A DNA stretch of 13,261 nucleotides from DATDRS01 sp035291605 (lineage in GTDB: Bacteria > Chloroflexota > Anaerolineae > Anaerolineales > UBA6663), in assembly GCA_035291605.1 (NCBI GenBank), contig DATDRS010000196.1:1-13261 (forward strand), read 5' to 3'. The position numbers were made by a program, and so were the translations under genes. Shown here one piece after another: positions 6,907 to 13,021 of this stretch (positions are counted from its first letter, which is position 1; every line of letters begins with the position of its first letter). The notes below the pieces were generated by a model. It did not search any database. It had not been told where the DNA came from and saw only the letters and a list, made by a program, of their open reading frames with translations.

Positions 6907-6912
6907 ATTATA
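6907..6912 (-). promoter_or_regulatory. TATAAT box over the stop of the upstream gene, candidate leaderless promoter
   Basis: A perfect TATAAT on the minus strand contains the TAA stop of the YqeC-MocA gene and ends 9 nt before the hydrolase ATG. The nearest GGAG is about 17 nt from the ATG, too far for good initiation. Either the hydrolase is read through from upstream with weak initiation, or an internal promoter makes a leaderless or near-leaderless mRNA. There is no clear -35. Confidence 0.35.
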
Positions 6913-8263
6913 CTCTCCCCGCTCCCTGTTCACGCTCGTAGTCTTCCGGCGTGTCAATGTCGCGCAGGATGGAGTCGGTCTCCACCTCGACGCGTTCGAT
7001 GTGCGCCGCCGCTTGCAAGAGTTGGCGCGGATTGGCGTCTATCGGCAGGGCCAGCACTGCGGGCCAGATGGACCGGTCGAACAACATGGGATGCCCCCGG
7101 CGTCCCTGATAAAACGGCGCGACGACCGGGGCCTGCGTCTCGCGCCAGCGTTGGATCATAGCCTGCGCCACCTCCGGCTCGAGCCGGGGTTGATCGCCGA
7201 GCGCGACGAGCGCCGCCGAGAAGTTCTCCGGCAGGCTGCGGAGGCCGAATTGCAGCGAGCGCGCCATCTCGCTCGTTTCAAAGTCCGGGTTGAAGACGAA
7301 GCGAACCGGGATATTCGTCGCCGTCACAGCCGTTTCCACCTCTCCCCGCGCCGCGCCGGTCACGACGACGATGTCGGAAATGCCGCTGGCGCGCACGCGG
7401 CGCACGACCTCGGCAATAATCGTCGCATCGCCCCACGGGAGAGTCTGTTTCGTGCTGCCCATGCGGGTGGAGCGTCCGGCGGCCAGCACCACCGCAGCTG
7501 CACGCCCATGCACCTCGCGGGCCGGGTTGGCCGGGCGCTTCACCGCGCCGATCGCCGCCGCGTTGATCTGGGGATGGGCGAGCAGCAGGGAGGCCGTTTC
7601 GCGGGCGGCGATCAGATCATCGGGCGTCTCGACCTTATTGATGAGTGGGATCACCCGCGCGCCGGAGGGGATGCCCTTCAGCCCGCCCTGAGGGTGCGTC
7701 ACGACTTTCGCCACAAGTTCCGGCGTGACCGCTTGGCCTTCCCTCGCCCCGGTCAGCGCGCGCACTAACTCGGGGCGATGCACTCTCTCACCCGTCAATG
7801 GCTGGCCGATGACGTCCACACCAACCACCGGAACGACAAGCGTCGTCACTTCGGGGATCACCGGCTCGTGATCGGCGGGCGCCTTGAAGGGGCGCATCCG
7901 CGAGCCGTCGGCCTCGATCAAGATGGTTGTCACGTCTTTGAGAGCGCGCAGGCTTTCGATCAGGCCGGTCGTCACGCCGGCCGCTTTGCCTTCCCCGGCA
8001 TCCACCGGACCGGTGATGAGCACGTGCCCCGTTTTGTCCAGCGCGGCTTCCACCGTGGCGCGGTTCGCTTCAAACGCCGAGAAGTGCCGGGGCGCGAGCT
8101 GGATCTGCGCGGCGAAAATGCGCGTCGTCGTCGTAGTAATCACGCGCCCGCCTGATCCGACAATTTCCTCCGCCAGGCGGAACATGGCCGTCGTCTTCCC
8201 GCCCCCGCCGACGAAGGCGACGATCTCACCGTCGCCGATTCTCAAGGCTGTGAGGAGGTTCAT
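6908..8263 (-). CDS. YqeC - MocA/MobA-like fusion: selenium-dependent Mo hydroxylase maturation protein
   Basis: Two proteins usually encoded separately are fused in 451 residues. Residues 1-245 are YqeC-like: the P-loop VGGGGKTT (18-25), TTTTTRIF (43-50), LIEADGSRMRPFKAP (115-129) and INKVETPDD (208-216). YqeC is linked by genome context to selenium-dependent molybdenum hydroxylases. Residues 254-451 are a MobA-like NTP transferase of the MocA (molybdopterin cytidylyltransferase) type: VLAAGRSTRMGSTKQTLPWG (259-278), GDQP (356-359), GRRGHP (387-392) and DIDTPEDY (435-442). The first half may act on the selenium/molybdenum cofactor; the second transfers CMP to molybdopterin, the form used by xanthine dehydrogenase-family enzymes. 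ATG at 8263 follows the yqeB stop by 23 bp; no Shine-Dalgarno is obvious. An upstream extension would overlap yqeB and lacks family features. Domain calls are strong; the exact chemistry of YqeC is unknown. Confidence 0.92.
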   Translation of the reverse strand: MNLLTALRIGDGEIVAFVGGGGKTTAMFRLAEEIVGSGGRVITTTTTRIFAAQIQLAPRHFSAFEANRATVEAALDKTGHVLITGPVDAGEGKAAGVTTGLIESLRALKDVTTILIEADGSRMRPFKAPADHEPVIPEVTTLVVPVVGVDVIGQPLTGERVHRPELVRALTGAREGQAVTPELVAKVVTHPQGGLKGIPSGARVIPLINKVETPDDLIAARETASLLLAHPQINAAAIGAVKRPANPAREVHGRAAAVVLAAGRSTRMGSTKQTLPWGDATIIAEVVRRVRASGISDIVVVTGAARGEVETAVTATNIPVRFVFNPDFETSEMARSLQFGLRSLPENFSAALVALGDQPRLEPEVAQAMIQRWRETQAPVVAPFYQGRRGHPMLFDRSIWPAVLALPIDANPRQLLQAAAHIERVEVETDSILRDIDTPEDYEREQGAGRV

Positions 8264-8286
8264 GAGCAGCGAGGAGACGACCGGCT

Positions 8287-9132
8287 CTACGGCAATCCCC
8301 GATCCCTCTCCTCCGGCGGCGGTTCGGGCAGCCACAAGTGCATCCCAGCCAAAATTGCTTCCAGCACCCCGCCGCCCACTGCCCGCGCCTTATCCGAGAT
8401 CAAAAAACAATATTCGCGCACGCCGCGCGGGTCGAGGTCGCCGACTTTCATTTCCGCCGTCACGCGCAGCCCGTCGTGCAGCAGGCCGCGCACCACGCCA
8501 TTGAACTGCGCCTTGATGGGCCGGCCGTCCACCTCGGCCAGCCTCTCTCCCCTTCTCACCGCGTCCCCGATCTCCCGGCGCCCGATGAAAATCCCGTCGC
8601 ACGGCGCGCGCAGGACGCGCTGTCCCACAAAGCCGCGCACCGACTCCGGCTCGCCCGTGTCTGGCTCGGCGCTGCCCCCCCAGTACACACGCCCGAGGTT
8701 GTGCCCGCGCTGGGTCTCAATCACCGCGTGGCAGTCCTCGCCCGCCGTGAACCCCGGCCCCAGCCCGACGACGAGCGGCGCGTCGGTGATCTTCGTGCCG
8801 GGGTTTTCTTTTGCCATGCGCGCGTCCACGACGACGGGCGGGCGCATCCGGCTCAGCGCCGTATCGTCGGCGTCTACCACGACCGGGATTTCGTTCACCG
8901 CCGCGTAAGCCATGCCGATCATCGGGTCGGGCGCGAGGCGCGCGGTGACGCCCTCGATGGTGACGGTGTCCGAGTACACCGCCTCGGCAAACGACACTGC
9001 CCGGCGCACGCATAGCGGCTGGGCAAGCTCAGTGATCAGGAGAGTGAACCCGGCGGAGTAGAGGCGGTGCGCTACGCCGGTCGCGAGGTCGCCGCCGCCG
9101 CGAATCAAAACGAGTGTATCGGAGAGGAACAT
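8287..9132 (-). CDS. yqeB: YqeB family selenium-dependent molybdenum hydroxylase maturation protein
   Basis: A 281-residue protein with the YqeB layout. It has an N-terminal nucleotide-binding-like glycine loop, LVLIRGGGDLATGVAHRL (7-24), followed by TELAQPLCVRRAVSFAEAVY (34-53) and VVVDARMA (100-107). VVGLGPGFTAGEDCHAVIETQRGHNLGRV spans 121-149, and RVLRAPCDGIFIGR spans 172-185. The C-terminal half (about 170-235) looks like a biotinyl/lipoyl-type barrel. YqeB is found by context with SelD and molybdenum hydroxylases that carry a labile selenium; its biochemical step is not established. It precedes the YqeC-MocA fusion by 23 bp in the same direction, an operon. ATG at 9132 has no clear Shine-Dalgarno; the preceding 38 bp is a pyrimidine-rich tract on this strand. 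Confidence 0.93.
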   Translation of the reverse strand: MFLSDTLVLIRGGGDLATGVAHRLYSAGFTLLITELAQPLCVRRAVSFAEAVYSDTVTIEGVTARLAPDPMIGMAYAAVNEIPVVVDADDTALSRMRPPVVVDARMAKENPGTKITDAPLVVGLGPGFTAGEDCHAVIETQRGHNLGRVYWGGSAEPDTGEPESVRGFVGQRVLRAPCDGIFIGRREIGDAVRRGERLAEVDGRPIKAQFNGVVRGLLHDGLRVTAEMKVGDLDPRGVREYCFLISDKARAVGGGVLEAILAGMHLWLPEPPPEERDRGLP

Positions 9133-9171
9133 CAGCGAGAGGAAGAAGGGAGGAGGAAGGGCGGGGTCAGT

Positions 9172-9531
9172 TCAGATTCGCTCATAGACCACCTTGCCTT
9201 TGCCTAAGATTTCGTCGCGAAAGAATGAGCGCTGCTGGCGCAGTTGCTCAAATTCATTGGGTGTGTAAACCAGAATGTCGGTCCCAACGCGCGGCTGAAG
9301 CAGGCGGCGCATTTCGCGCAAGCGCTTCCAGAAGGGCAAATCGGTTTGTTTGACGATCACTAGGTCAATATCCGATTCTGGGCGCACATTACCGCTGACC
9401 AGTGACCCGAACAGGATGACCTGCTCAGGTTGGTCATGGCCAGTCAGGAGACCCAGGTAACGTTTGAGCTCCTGTTCCAAGAGTTGTTTGCGTTCGAGGG
9501 TCTGTACGCTGTCCACTGGGATAATACGCAT
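9172..9531 (-). CDS. Standalone minimal nucleotidyltransferase (MNT) domain protein
   Basis: A 119-residue protein of the DNA polymerase beta-like nucleotidyltransferase superfamily. The core ILFGSLVSGNVRPESDIDLVIV holds the GSx(10)DxD motif (Gly42, Ser43, Asp54, Asp56), and the third carboxylate is likely Asp85 in GTDILVY. All key residues are present, so it is probably active. MNT proteins often act as antitoxins that AMPylate HEPN toxins, but neither neighbour is a HEPN protein: yqeB follows 39 bp downstream, and an 85-residue winged-helix-like gene lies 99 bp upstream. GGAGA at 9537-9541 is 5 nt before the ATG, so the start is secure. It may be an orphan antitoxin or a solitary transferase sitting in the hydroxylase locus. 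Confidence 0.88.
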   Translation of the reverse strand: MRIIPVDSVQTLERKQLLEQELKRYLGLLTGHDQPEQVILFGSLVSGNVRPESDIDLVIVKQTDLPFWKRLREMRRLLQPRVGTDILVYTPNEFEQLRQQRSFFRDEILGKGKVVYERI

Positions 9532-9548
9532 CGGGGTCTCCGCCGATA

Positions 9549-9601
9549 AGTGTACTGCTAGATGTAAGGGAATGTCAGCAAAGTGAATTCACCGCAGTAC
9601 A
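9549..9601 (-). promoter_or_regulatory. Candidate promoter with overlapping inverted repeat upstream of the MNT gene
   Basis: On the minus strand CTGACA (9578-9573) and TACACT (9554-9549) lie 18 bp apart, a plausible -35/-10 pair that would start transcription just before the ribosome binding site. A perfect 8-bp inverted repeat, TGTACTGC (9551-9558) and GCAGTACA (9594-9601), has one arm over the -10 and the other upstream of the -35. That is an arrangement expected of an operator. Confidence 0.35.
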
Positions 9602-9630
9602 GACGGCGTGCCAGTTAAGTGGCGAGGCCA

Positions 9631-9888
9631 TCATGGATTCGCTCTTGGGTTGATTCTATATTTGCCCTCTTCGACCCTCTCAAAGTAATTGTGGTAAGTT
9701 TCTGAATGACTACGGTTCACTTCAGAGTTAGCAAGCACAACCCGAATGTAACTCTCGGGTGGATTCCAGCCACGCTTGCGTGCGAATTCTCTGCAAGCAG
9801 CAACATTGAAGGGTTGAGGTAATGTGCCGGCCTTTGCCGCCTCGAAGATTTCGCGCCCAAGACCCCGGCCATACTTTGATGTGCCCAT
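9631..9888 (-). CDS. Small winged-helix-like hypothetical protein
   Basis: An 85-residue protein with one of the strongest ribosome sites here: AGGAGAT, 6 nt before the ATG at 9888. I cannot name it. It has an N-terminal helix (GREIFEAAKAG), then CREFARKRGWNPPESYIRVVLANSEVNRSH, and ends in YFERVEEGKYRINP. That ending resembles the beta-wing pattern 'FERVgrGkYrl' seen at the end of small winged-helix domains attached to defence and restriction proteins, so DNA binding is plausible. No signal peptide or membrane segment. Codon use is less GC-biased than in its neighbours, which fits accessory DNA. It is preceded by a molybdenum hydroxylase pseudogene scrap and followed by the MNT gene. Confidence 0.7.
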   Translation of the reverse strand: MGTSKYGRGLGREIFEAAKAGTLPQPFNVAACREFARKRGWNPPESYIRVVLANSEVNRSHSETYHNYFERVEEGKYRINPRANP

Positions 9889-9934
9889 TTCTGGATCTCC
9901 TCTCTCGCACTTCGGCTATAGCCATTTCCACTTT

Positions 9935-10054
9935 CTATTTTTCTCTTCCTGCTTCCTTTATCGCCTTCAATACCCTCTCCGGCGTGTACGGAAACTCGTC
10001 CATCCACACGCCCGTCGCGTCTTTGATCGTTGCCGCAACGACCGGGCGAGCGGG
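9935..10054 (-). pseudogene. 3' remnant of a molybdopterin-binding hydroxylase subunit
   Basis: The minus strand encodes PARPVVAATIKDATGVWMDE followed by FPYTPERVLKAIKEAGREK and a TAG at 9937-9935. This is clearly homologous to the last 37-40 residues of the complete hydroxylase subunit at 10775-12994 (PLAPAIAAAIKDATGVWMDE, then FPYTPERVLRRIKEGSDQ). Upstream of about 10054 the homology stops, and in-frame TGA (10084-10082) and TAA (10096-10094) block the frame. It is a truncated scrap with no usable start for a domain. It implies that a second, related subunit gene once ended here. Confidence 0.85.
9972..10029. repeat. 58-bp perfect direct repeat, copy A (in pseudogene)
   Basis: Identical over 58 bases to 10809-10866. 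It starts ACCCTCTCCGGCGTG on the plus strand and ends CGTCTTTGATCG. The copies are in the same orientation, 837 bp apart, and flank the 167-residue and 44-residue genes. Confidence 0.95.
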
Positions 10055-10093
10055 ATTGCCTAGGGGCGCGGGCGGCGTCGGTCACGGCGGGCA

Positions 10094-10597
10094 TTACGGG
10101 TTGGCGTCGGCCTCAGCGGGCACTGGCGCGGCCTCCGCGGCGGCAGCCTCCTCCGCCGGAGGCGTGTAGGGGTGTTTGAGGACGCGCTCAATAATGGCGG
10201 TCGTATCGTTGAGCGCCTCCCACCACTTGAGACTCAGTCGCAGCCGCGCCGTCGTTTCGGGATGGCAATAGATCAATTCAACCCCCTGTTTCGGATCAAA
10301 ACGAGTCTCTTTTTCCTGCGCCCACCCGCATTTGACCAGTTCAGTCTTATACCAGTTCACCGTTTCTTCAAACGGACGGGGCGTTCTGAACCAGCCGCCG
10401 AAAACTTCTATAGTTTCGTCCGGTTTAAGCACAAAGCGCCGATACGGAGGCACCAGTTCCTGGTGATCCTCGCCAATGCCGACAATAGCCGTATCCGGCG
10501 GCAAAGGCACATCCGTGGGCCAATCCTCAAGGCGCAAGCGGAGTTGCACTCCATCGTATGTCCGAACAAACGGACGTATATTGTTATCGGCTACCAT
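10094..10597 (-). CDS. Hypothetical protein, 167 residues
   Basis: Unrecognised soluble protein, with GGGAG 7 nt before the ATG at 10597. Residues 1-143 look like a compact alpha/beta domain. DWPTDVPLPPDTAIVG (25-40) is a short lead-in, an extended beta-rich part follows (41-72), then PFEETVNWYKTELVKCGW (75-92). This 'fY..eL...GW' helix pattern is seen in small uncharacterised bacterial domains where a helix is followed by a conserved Gly-Trp. The C-terminal 23 residues are an Ala/Glu/Pro-rich disordered tail. It follows the 44-residue membrane protein by 18 bp, so the two are probably co-transcribed. It ends 9 bp before an in-frame TGA that precedes the pseudogene remnant. Confidence 0.75.
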   Translation of the reverse strand: MVADNNIRPFVRTYDGVQLRLRLEDWPTDVPLPPDTAIVGIGEDHQELVPPYRRFVLKPDETIEVFGGWFRTPRPFEETVNWYKTELVKCGWAQEKETRFDPKQGVELIYCHPETTARLRLSLKWWEALNDTTAIIERVLKHPYTPPAEEAAAAEAAPVPAEADANP

Positions 10598-10615
10598 GGC
10601 ACTACTCCCAGGGTC

Positions 10616-10750
10616 TCAAACAGACCGTTGAGGACATTCATTCTCCAACCGACCTATCGCCTGCCGGTAAAGCCCCAAGCCAAAGACCGCTACCACTGCG
10701 ACAAGAGCGACTTGCATCAAAGCTGTGTTAGCGCGTGTGGTCGTATTCAT
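10616..10750 (-). CDS. Single-pass membrane microprotein, 44 residues
   Basis: ATG at 10750 to TGA at 10618-10616. The sequence has an N-terminal polar segment (MNTTTRANT) and one hydrophobic helix (about residues 10-28, ALMQVALVAVVAVFGLGLY). It ends in a polar C-terminus with Arg29, Arg34 and a Cys. The Val/Ala/Leu-rich helix flanked by polar ends looks like a real transmembrane segment. GC-rich frame use and the tight 18-bp gap to the next gene, whose ribosome site follows directly, support coding. The upstream site (GTGGGG, 8 nt before ATG) is weak. Function unknown; it may anchor or assist the 167-residue protein. Confidence 0.55.
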   Translation of the reverse strand: MNTTTRANTALMQVALVAVVAVFGLGLYRQAIGRLENECPQRSV

Positions 10751-10762
10751 TTTCACAACCCC

Positions 10763-10787
10763 ACTGATCACTGATTACTGATCACTG
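10763..10787. repeat. Short repeat word at the 3' end of the hydroxylase gene
   Basis: ACTGATCACTG occurs at 10763-10773 and again at 10777-10787, each containing the palindrome TGATCA. The second copy supplies the last codons and stop of the hydroxylase gene. Such ACTGATTACTGATCACTG strings are, from memory, common between genes in Chloroflexota and cyanobacteria. Confidence 0.6.
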
Positions 10788-12994
10788 CCTTCTTTGATTC
10801 TCCTTAGCACCCTCTCCGGCGTGTACGGAAACTCGTCCATCCACACGCCCGTCGCGTCTTTGATCGCCGCCGCAATGGCCGGGGCCAGCGGCAGGTAGGG
10901 CATCTCGGCCATGCCGCGCACGCCCCACGGGCCGTTGGGTTCGGCATATTCGAGGATGAGCGACTTCACCCGCTCCGGCACGTCGAGCACAGTCGGGATA
11001 AGGTAGTTCGACAGATAAGGCGTGAGCACGCGGCCATCCTGCACGACGAAGTTTTCGAGGATCGCGTATCCGGCGGCCTGCACCACTGCCCCCTCGACCT
11101 GCCCTTGAATCTGCTGCGGGTTGATCGCGCGGCCCACGTCGTCGGCGCAGATCACGTCCACCAGGCGGACGTGGCCGGTCTCCATGTCCACCTCCACCTC
11201 CACCGCCTCCGCCACGTAGCCGTAGGCAAAGTTCGGGTCGGCGCGGCCCGTCTCGGGGTCGAACATCGTCGTCTTCGGCGGGCGGTACTCGAAATAGCCA
11301 ACCGCCGGGCGCTCTTCTTCCTCCCACTTCTTCAGCGCGATCTCCGCCGCGCCCTTGATCGAGTTGCCCGCCATGTACGTCGTGCGCGAGGCCGACGCGC
11401 TCCCGGAGTTGCCCGAGGTCGCCGTGTCCGAAACGACCATCTGCACCTTGCCGATCGGGACGCCCACGGCCTCGGCCGCCATCTGCGCCATCACGGTGTG
11501 CGCCCCCTGCCCGCAATCCGCGCCCGCATAGTAGACCACCACCTTCTCGATCTCCGCCGCGCCGTGCAGCGCGACTTTGGCTATCGCCAATTCGGGCGCG
11601 CCGAAGGAGAAGCCGATGTTCTTGAAGGCGCAGGCGAAGCCGCGGCCCCGGCGGAGGTGGGAGGGGGGAGGTTGGAAATTGGAAGGCCGCTTCCACGCGC
11701 CGTGGTCTTTCGTCCAACCTGCTTCCTCAGCGCACTTCTCGACGACCTTGCCAATGGTCACGCCTTTGGGGCCTTTGGTGCCGACCGACCAGATGGAGTC
11801 GTCGGTCAATACGTTCTTCAGCCGGATTTCAACCGGGTCGAGGCCCAGCTTCTCGGCGAGTTTGTCCATTTGCAGTTCGGCGGCGAAAGCGCCCTGCGGC
11901 CCGCCGAACCCCCGGAACGCGCCGGCCGGGACGTTGTTGGTGTAGACCGTGTACGCGTCCACCTTGACGTTCGGGATCTCGTACGGGCCGGTGACCATGA
12001 GCGTCGCGTTGCCGAGCACCTTCGTCGAAGTGTAGGCGTACGCCCCGGCGTCAGAGATGACTTCGCACTCGGCGGCGACGAGTTTCCCGTCCTTCTTCGC
12101 GCCCCATTTGGCCTTGATGAAAAACTGGTGCCGCTTGTGGTGCCCGACGATGGATTCCTCGCGGCTCCAGATGATCTTCACCGGCCGGTGGATGCCCCGC
12201 TCGGCCAGCCGCATCGTCGCCAGCGCGAGCACGATCTGCACCGACATATCCTCGCGCCCGCCGAACGCCCCGCCGATGGCCGGATAGATCACGCGCACCT
12301 TTTCCTTCGGCAGTTTCAGCGCGTGCGCGATCTGCTCCTGATCTTCGTGCGCCCACTGCCCGGCGACCTGGACCGTGATCCGCCCTTCCTCGTCAATGTA
12401 ACTGATGCCTGCTTCCGGTTGCAGGTAGGCGTGCTCCTGCATCGGCGTGTGGTAGTCGCCCTCGACAATCGCGTCGCACTCAGCCCACGCGCTGTCCATG
12501 TCGCCTTTGCGGATGCGGTAGTGCTTCACGACGTTGCTCTCGGTGTTCGGCAAGAGCAAAGGCGTGTCCGGCTTCATCGCCTCGCGTGGGTCGGTGATGA
12601 CCGGCAGGTCCTCCCACTCGATCTCAATCAGATCGCGCGCCTGCGCGGCGGCCTGCTCGGTCTCCGCGACCACGAGAGCCACCTGGTCCCCGACGAACCG
12701 GGCAACGTCCGCGCCTGGTTTATCCCCTCCCGGCCCACACAACACCGGTTGGTCAGGCGTGATCAGGCCGTACTCGTTGTTGGGCACGTCCTGCGCGGTG
12801 AACACGGCGACCACGCCTGGATGCTTCTCGGCTTCCGAGGCGTCGAGCCGCCGGATGCGCGCATGAGGCCGCCCGGCAAAAAGAATCTTCATCCACAATT
12901 GCCCCGGCAGGTCAATGTCGCCGGGGTACGACGTCTCGCCCGTGACCTTGCCGACGGCGTCAATGCGCTGAACGGATTGGCCGATTGAACCCAT
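10775..12994 (-). CDS. Xanthine dehydrogenase-family molybdopterin-binding subunit
   Basis: A 739-residue large subunit of a molybdenum hydroxylase, which inserts a water-derived oxygen into a C-H bond of an aldehyde, purine or other N-heterocycle. The N-terminal a/b hammerhead domain (about 15-130) is followed by the Mo-cofactor domains. These show QEHAYLQPE (186-194), GGAFGGRED (241-249), AFRGFGGPQGAF (359-370), CGQGAHTVMAQMAAEAVG (494-511) and the active-site Glu697 in GVRGMAEMPYLP, where xanthine oxidase has GVGEPP. Length and motifs are complete. No FAD or 2Fe-2S domain is present, so it needs partner subunits not seen here. AGGAGA at 13001-13006 lies 6 nt before the ATG. Nearby yqeB and yqeC-mocA suggest a selenium-containing cofactor; the substrate is unknown. 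An Asn/Pro-rich insert around residues 436-449 is unusual. Confidence 0.95.
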   Translation of the reverse strand: MGSIGQSVQRIDAVGKVTGETSYPGDIDLPGQLWMKILFAGRPHARIRRLDASEAEKHPGVVAVFTAQDVPNNEYGLITPDQPVLCGPGGDKPGADVARFVGDQVALVVAETEQAAAQARDLIEIEWEDLPVITDPREAMKPDTPLLLPNTESNVVKHYRIRKGDMDSAWAECDAIVEGDYHTPMQEHAYLQPEAGISYIDEEGRITVQVAGQWAHEDQEQIAHALKLPKEKVRVIYPAIGGAFGGREDMSVQIVLALATMRLAERGIHRPVKIIWSREESIVGHHKRHQFFIKAKWGAKKDGKLVAAECEVISDAGAYAYTSTKVLGNATLMVTGPYEIPNVKVDAYTVYTNNVPAGAFRGFGGPQGAFAAELQMDKLAEKLGLDPVEIRLKNVLTDDSIWSVGTKGPKGVTIGKVVEKCAEEAGWTKDHGAWKRPSNFQPPPSHLRRGRGFACAFKNIGFSFGAPELAIAKVALHGAAEIEKVVVYYAGADCGQGAHTVMAQMAAEAVGVPIGKVQMVVSDTATSGNSGSASASRTTYMAGNSIKGAAEIALKKWEEEERPAVGYFEYRPPKTTMFDPETGRADPNFAYGYVAEAVEVEVDMETGHVRLVDVICADDVGRAINPQQIQGQVEGAVVQAAGYAILENFVVQDGRVLTPYLSNYLIPTVLDVPERVKSLILEYAEPNGPWGVRGMAEMPYLPLAPAIAAAIKDATGVWMDEFPYTPERVLRRIKEGSDQ
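10809..10866. repeat. 58-bp perfect direct repeat, copy B (in intact hydroxylase gene)
   Basis: This is the copy inside the 3' end of the complete hydroxylase gene, coding IKDATGVWMDEFPYTPERV on the minus strand. It is identical to 9972-10029. The flanks are similar only at the protein level, so identity is confined to this core. Confidence 0.95.
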
Positions 12995-13021
12995 GCCTTA
13001 TCTCCTAAACTCAACCTATTT

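Noticed and set aside
6860..7768. 302-residue plus-strand open frame opposite yqeC-mocA
   Set aside because: Arg/His-rich antisense shadow of a well-supported gene, with no family resemblance.
9135..9166. Purine-rich tract before yqeB as a ribosome site or regulatory element
   Set aside because: The purines are on the plus strand, so the yqeB transcript carries pyrimidines there; no Shine-Dalgarno and no other structure is visible.
9172..9888. HEPN/MNT toxin-antitoxin pair
   Set aside because: The 85-residue neighbour lacks the HEPN RxxxxH motif and its four-helix character, so only the MNT half is supported.
9914..9923. 10-bp palindrome GGCTATAGCC upstream of the 85-residue gene
   Set aside because: Short, isolated and without a second copy or a well-placed promoter; not enough to call an operator.
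10082..10096. In-frame TGA between the 167-residue gene and the pseudogene as a recoded (selenocysteine) codon
   Set aside because: A TAA precedes it in the same frame, and sequence on both sides shows no homology to a continuous protein. It is simply a stop in decayed DNA.
11105..12988. 627-residue plus-strand open frame opposite the hydroxylase gene
   Set aside because: The opposite strand encodes a complete family protein with catalytic motifs. This frame is Arg/His/Leu/Val-biased antisense shadow.
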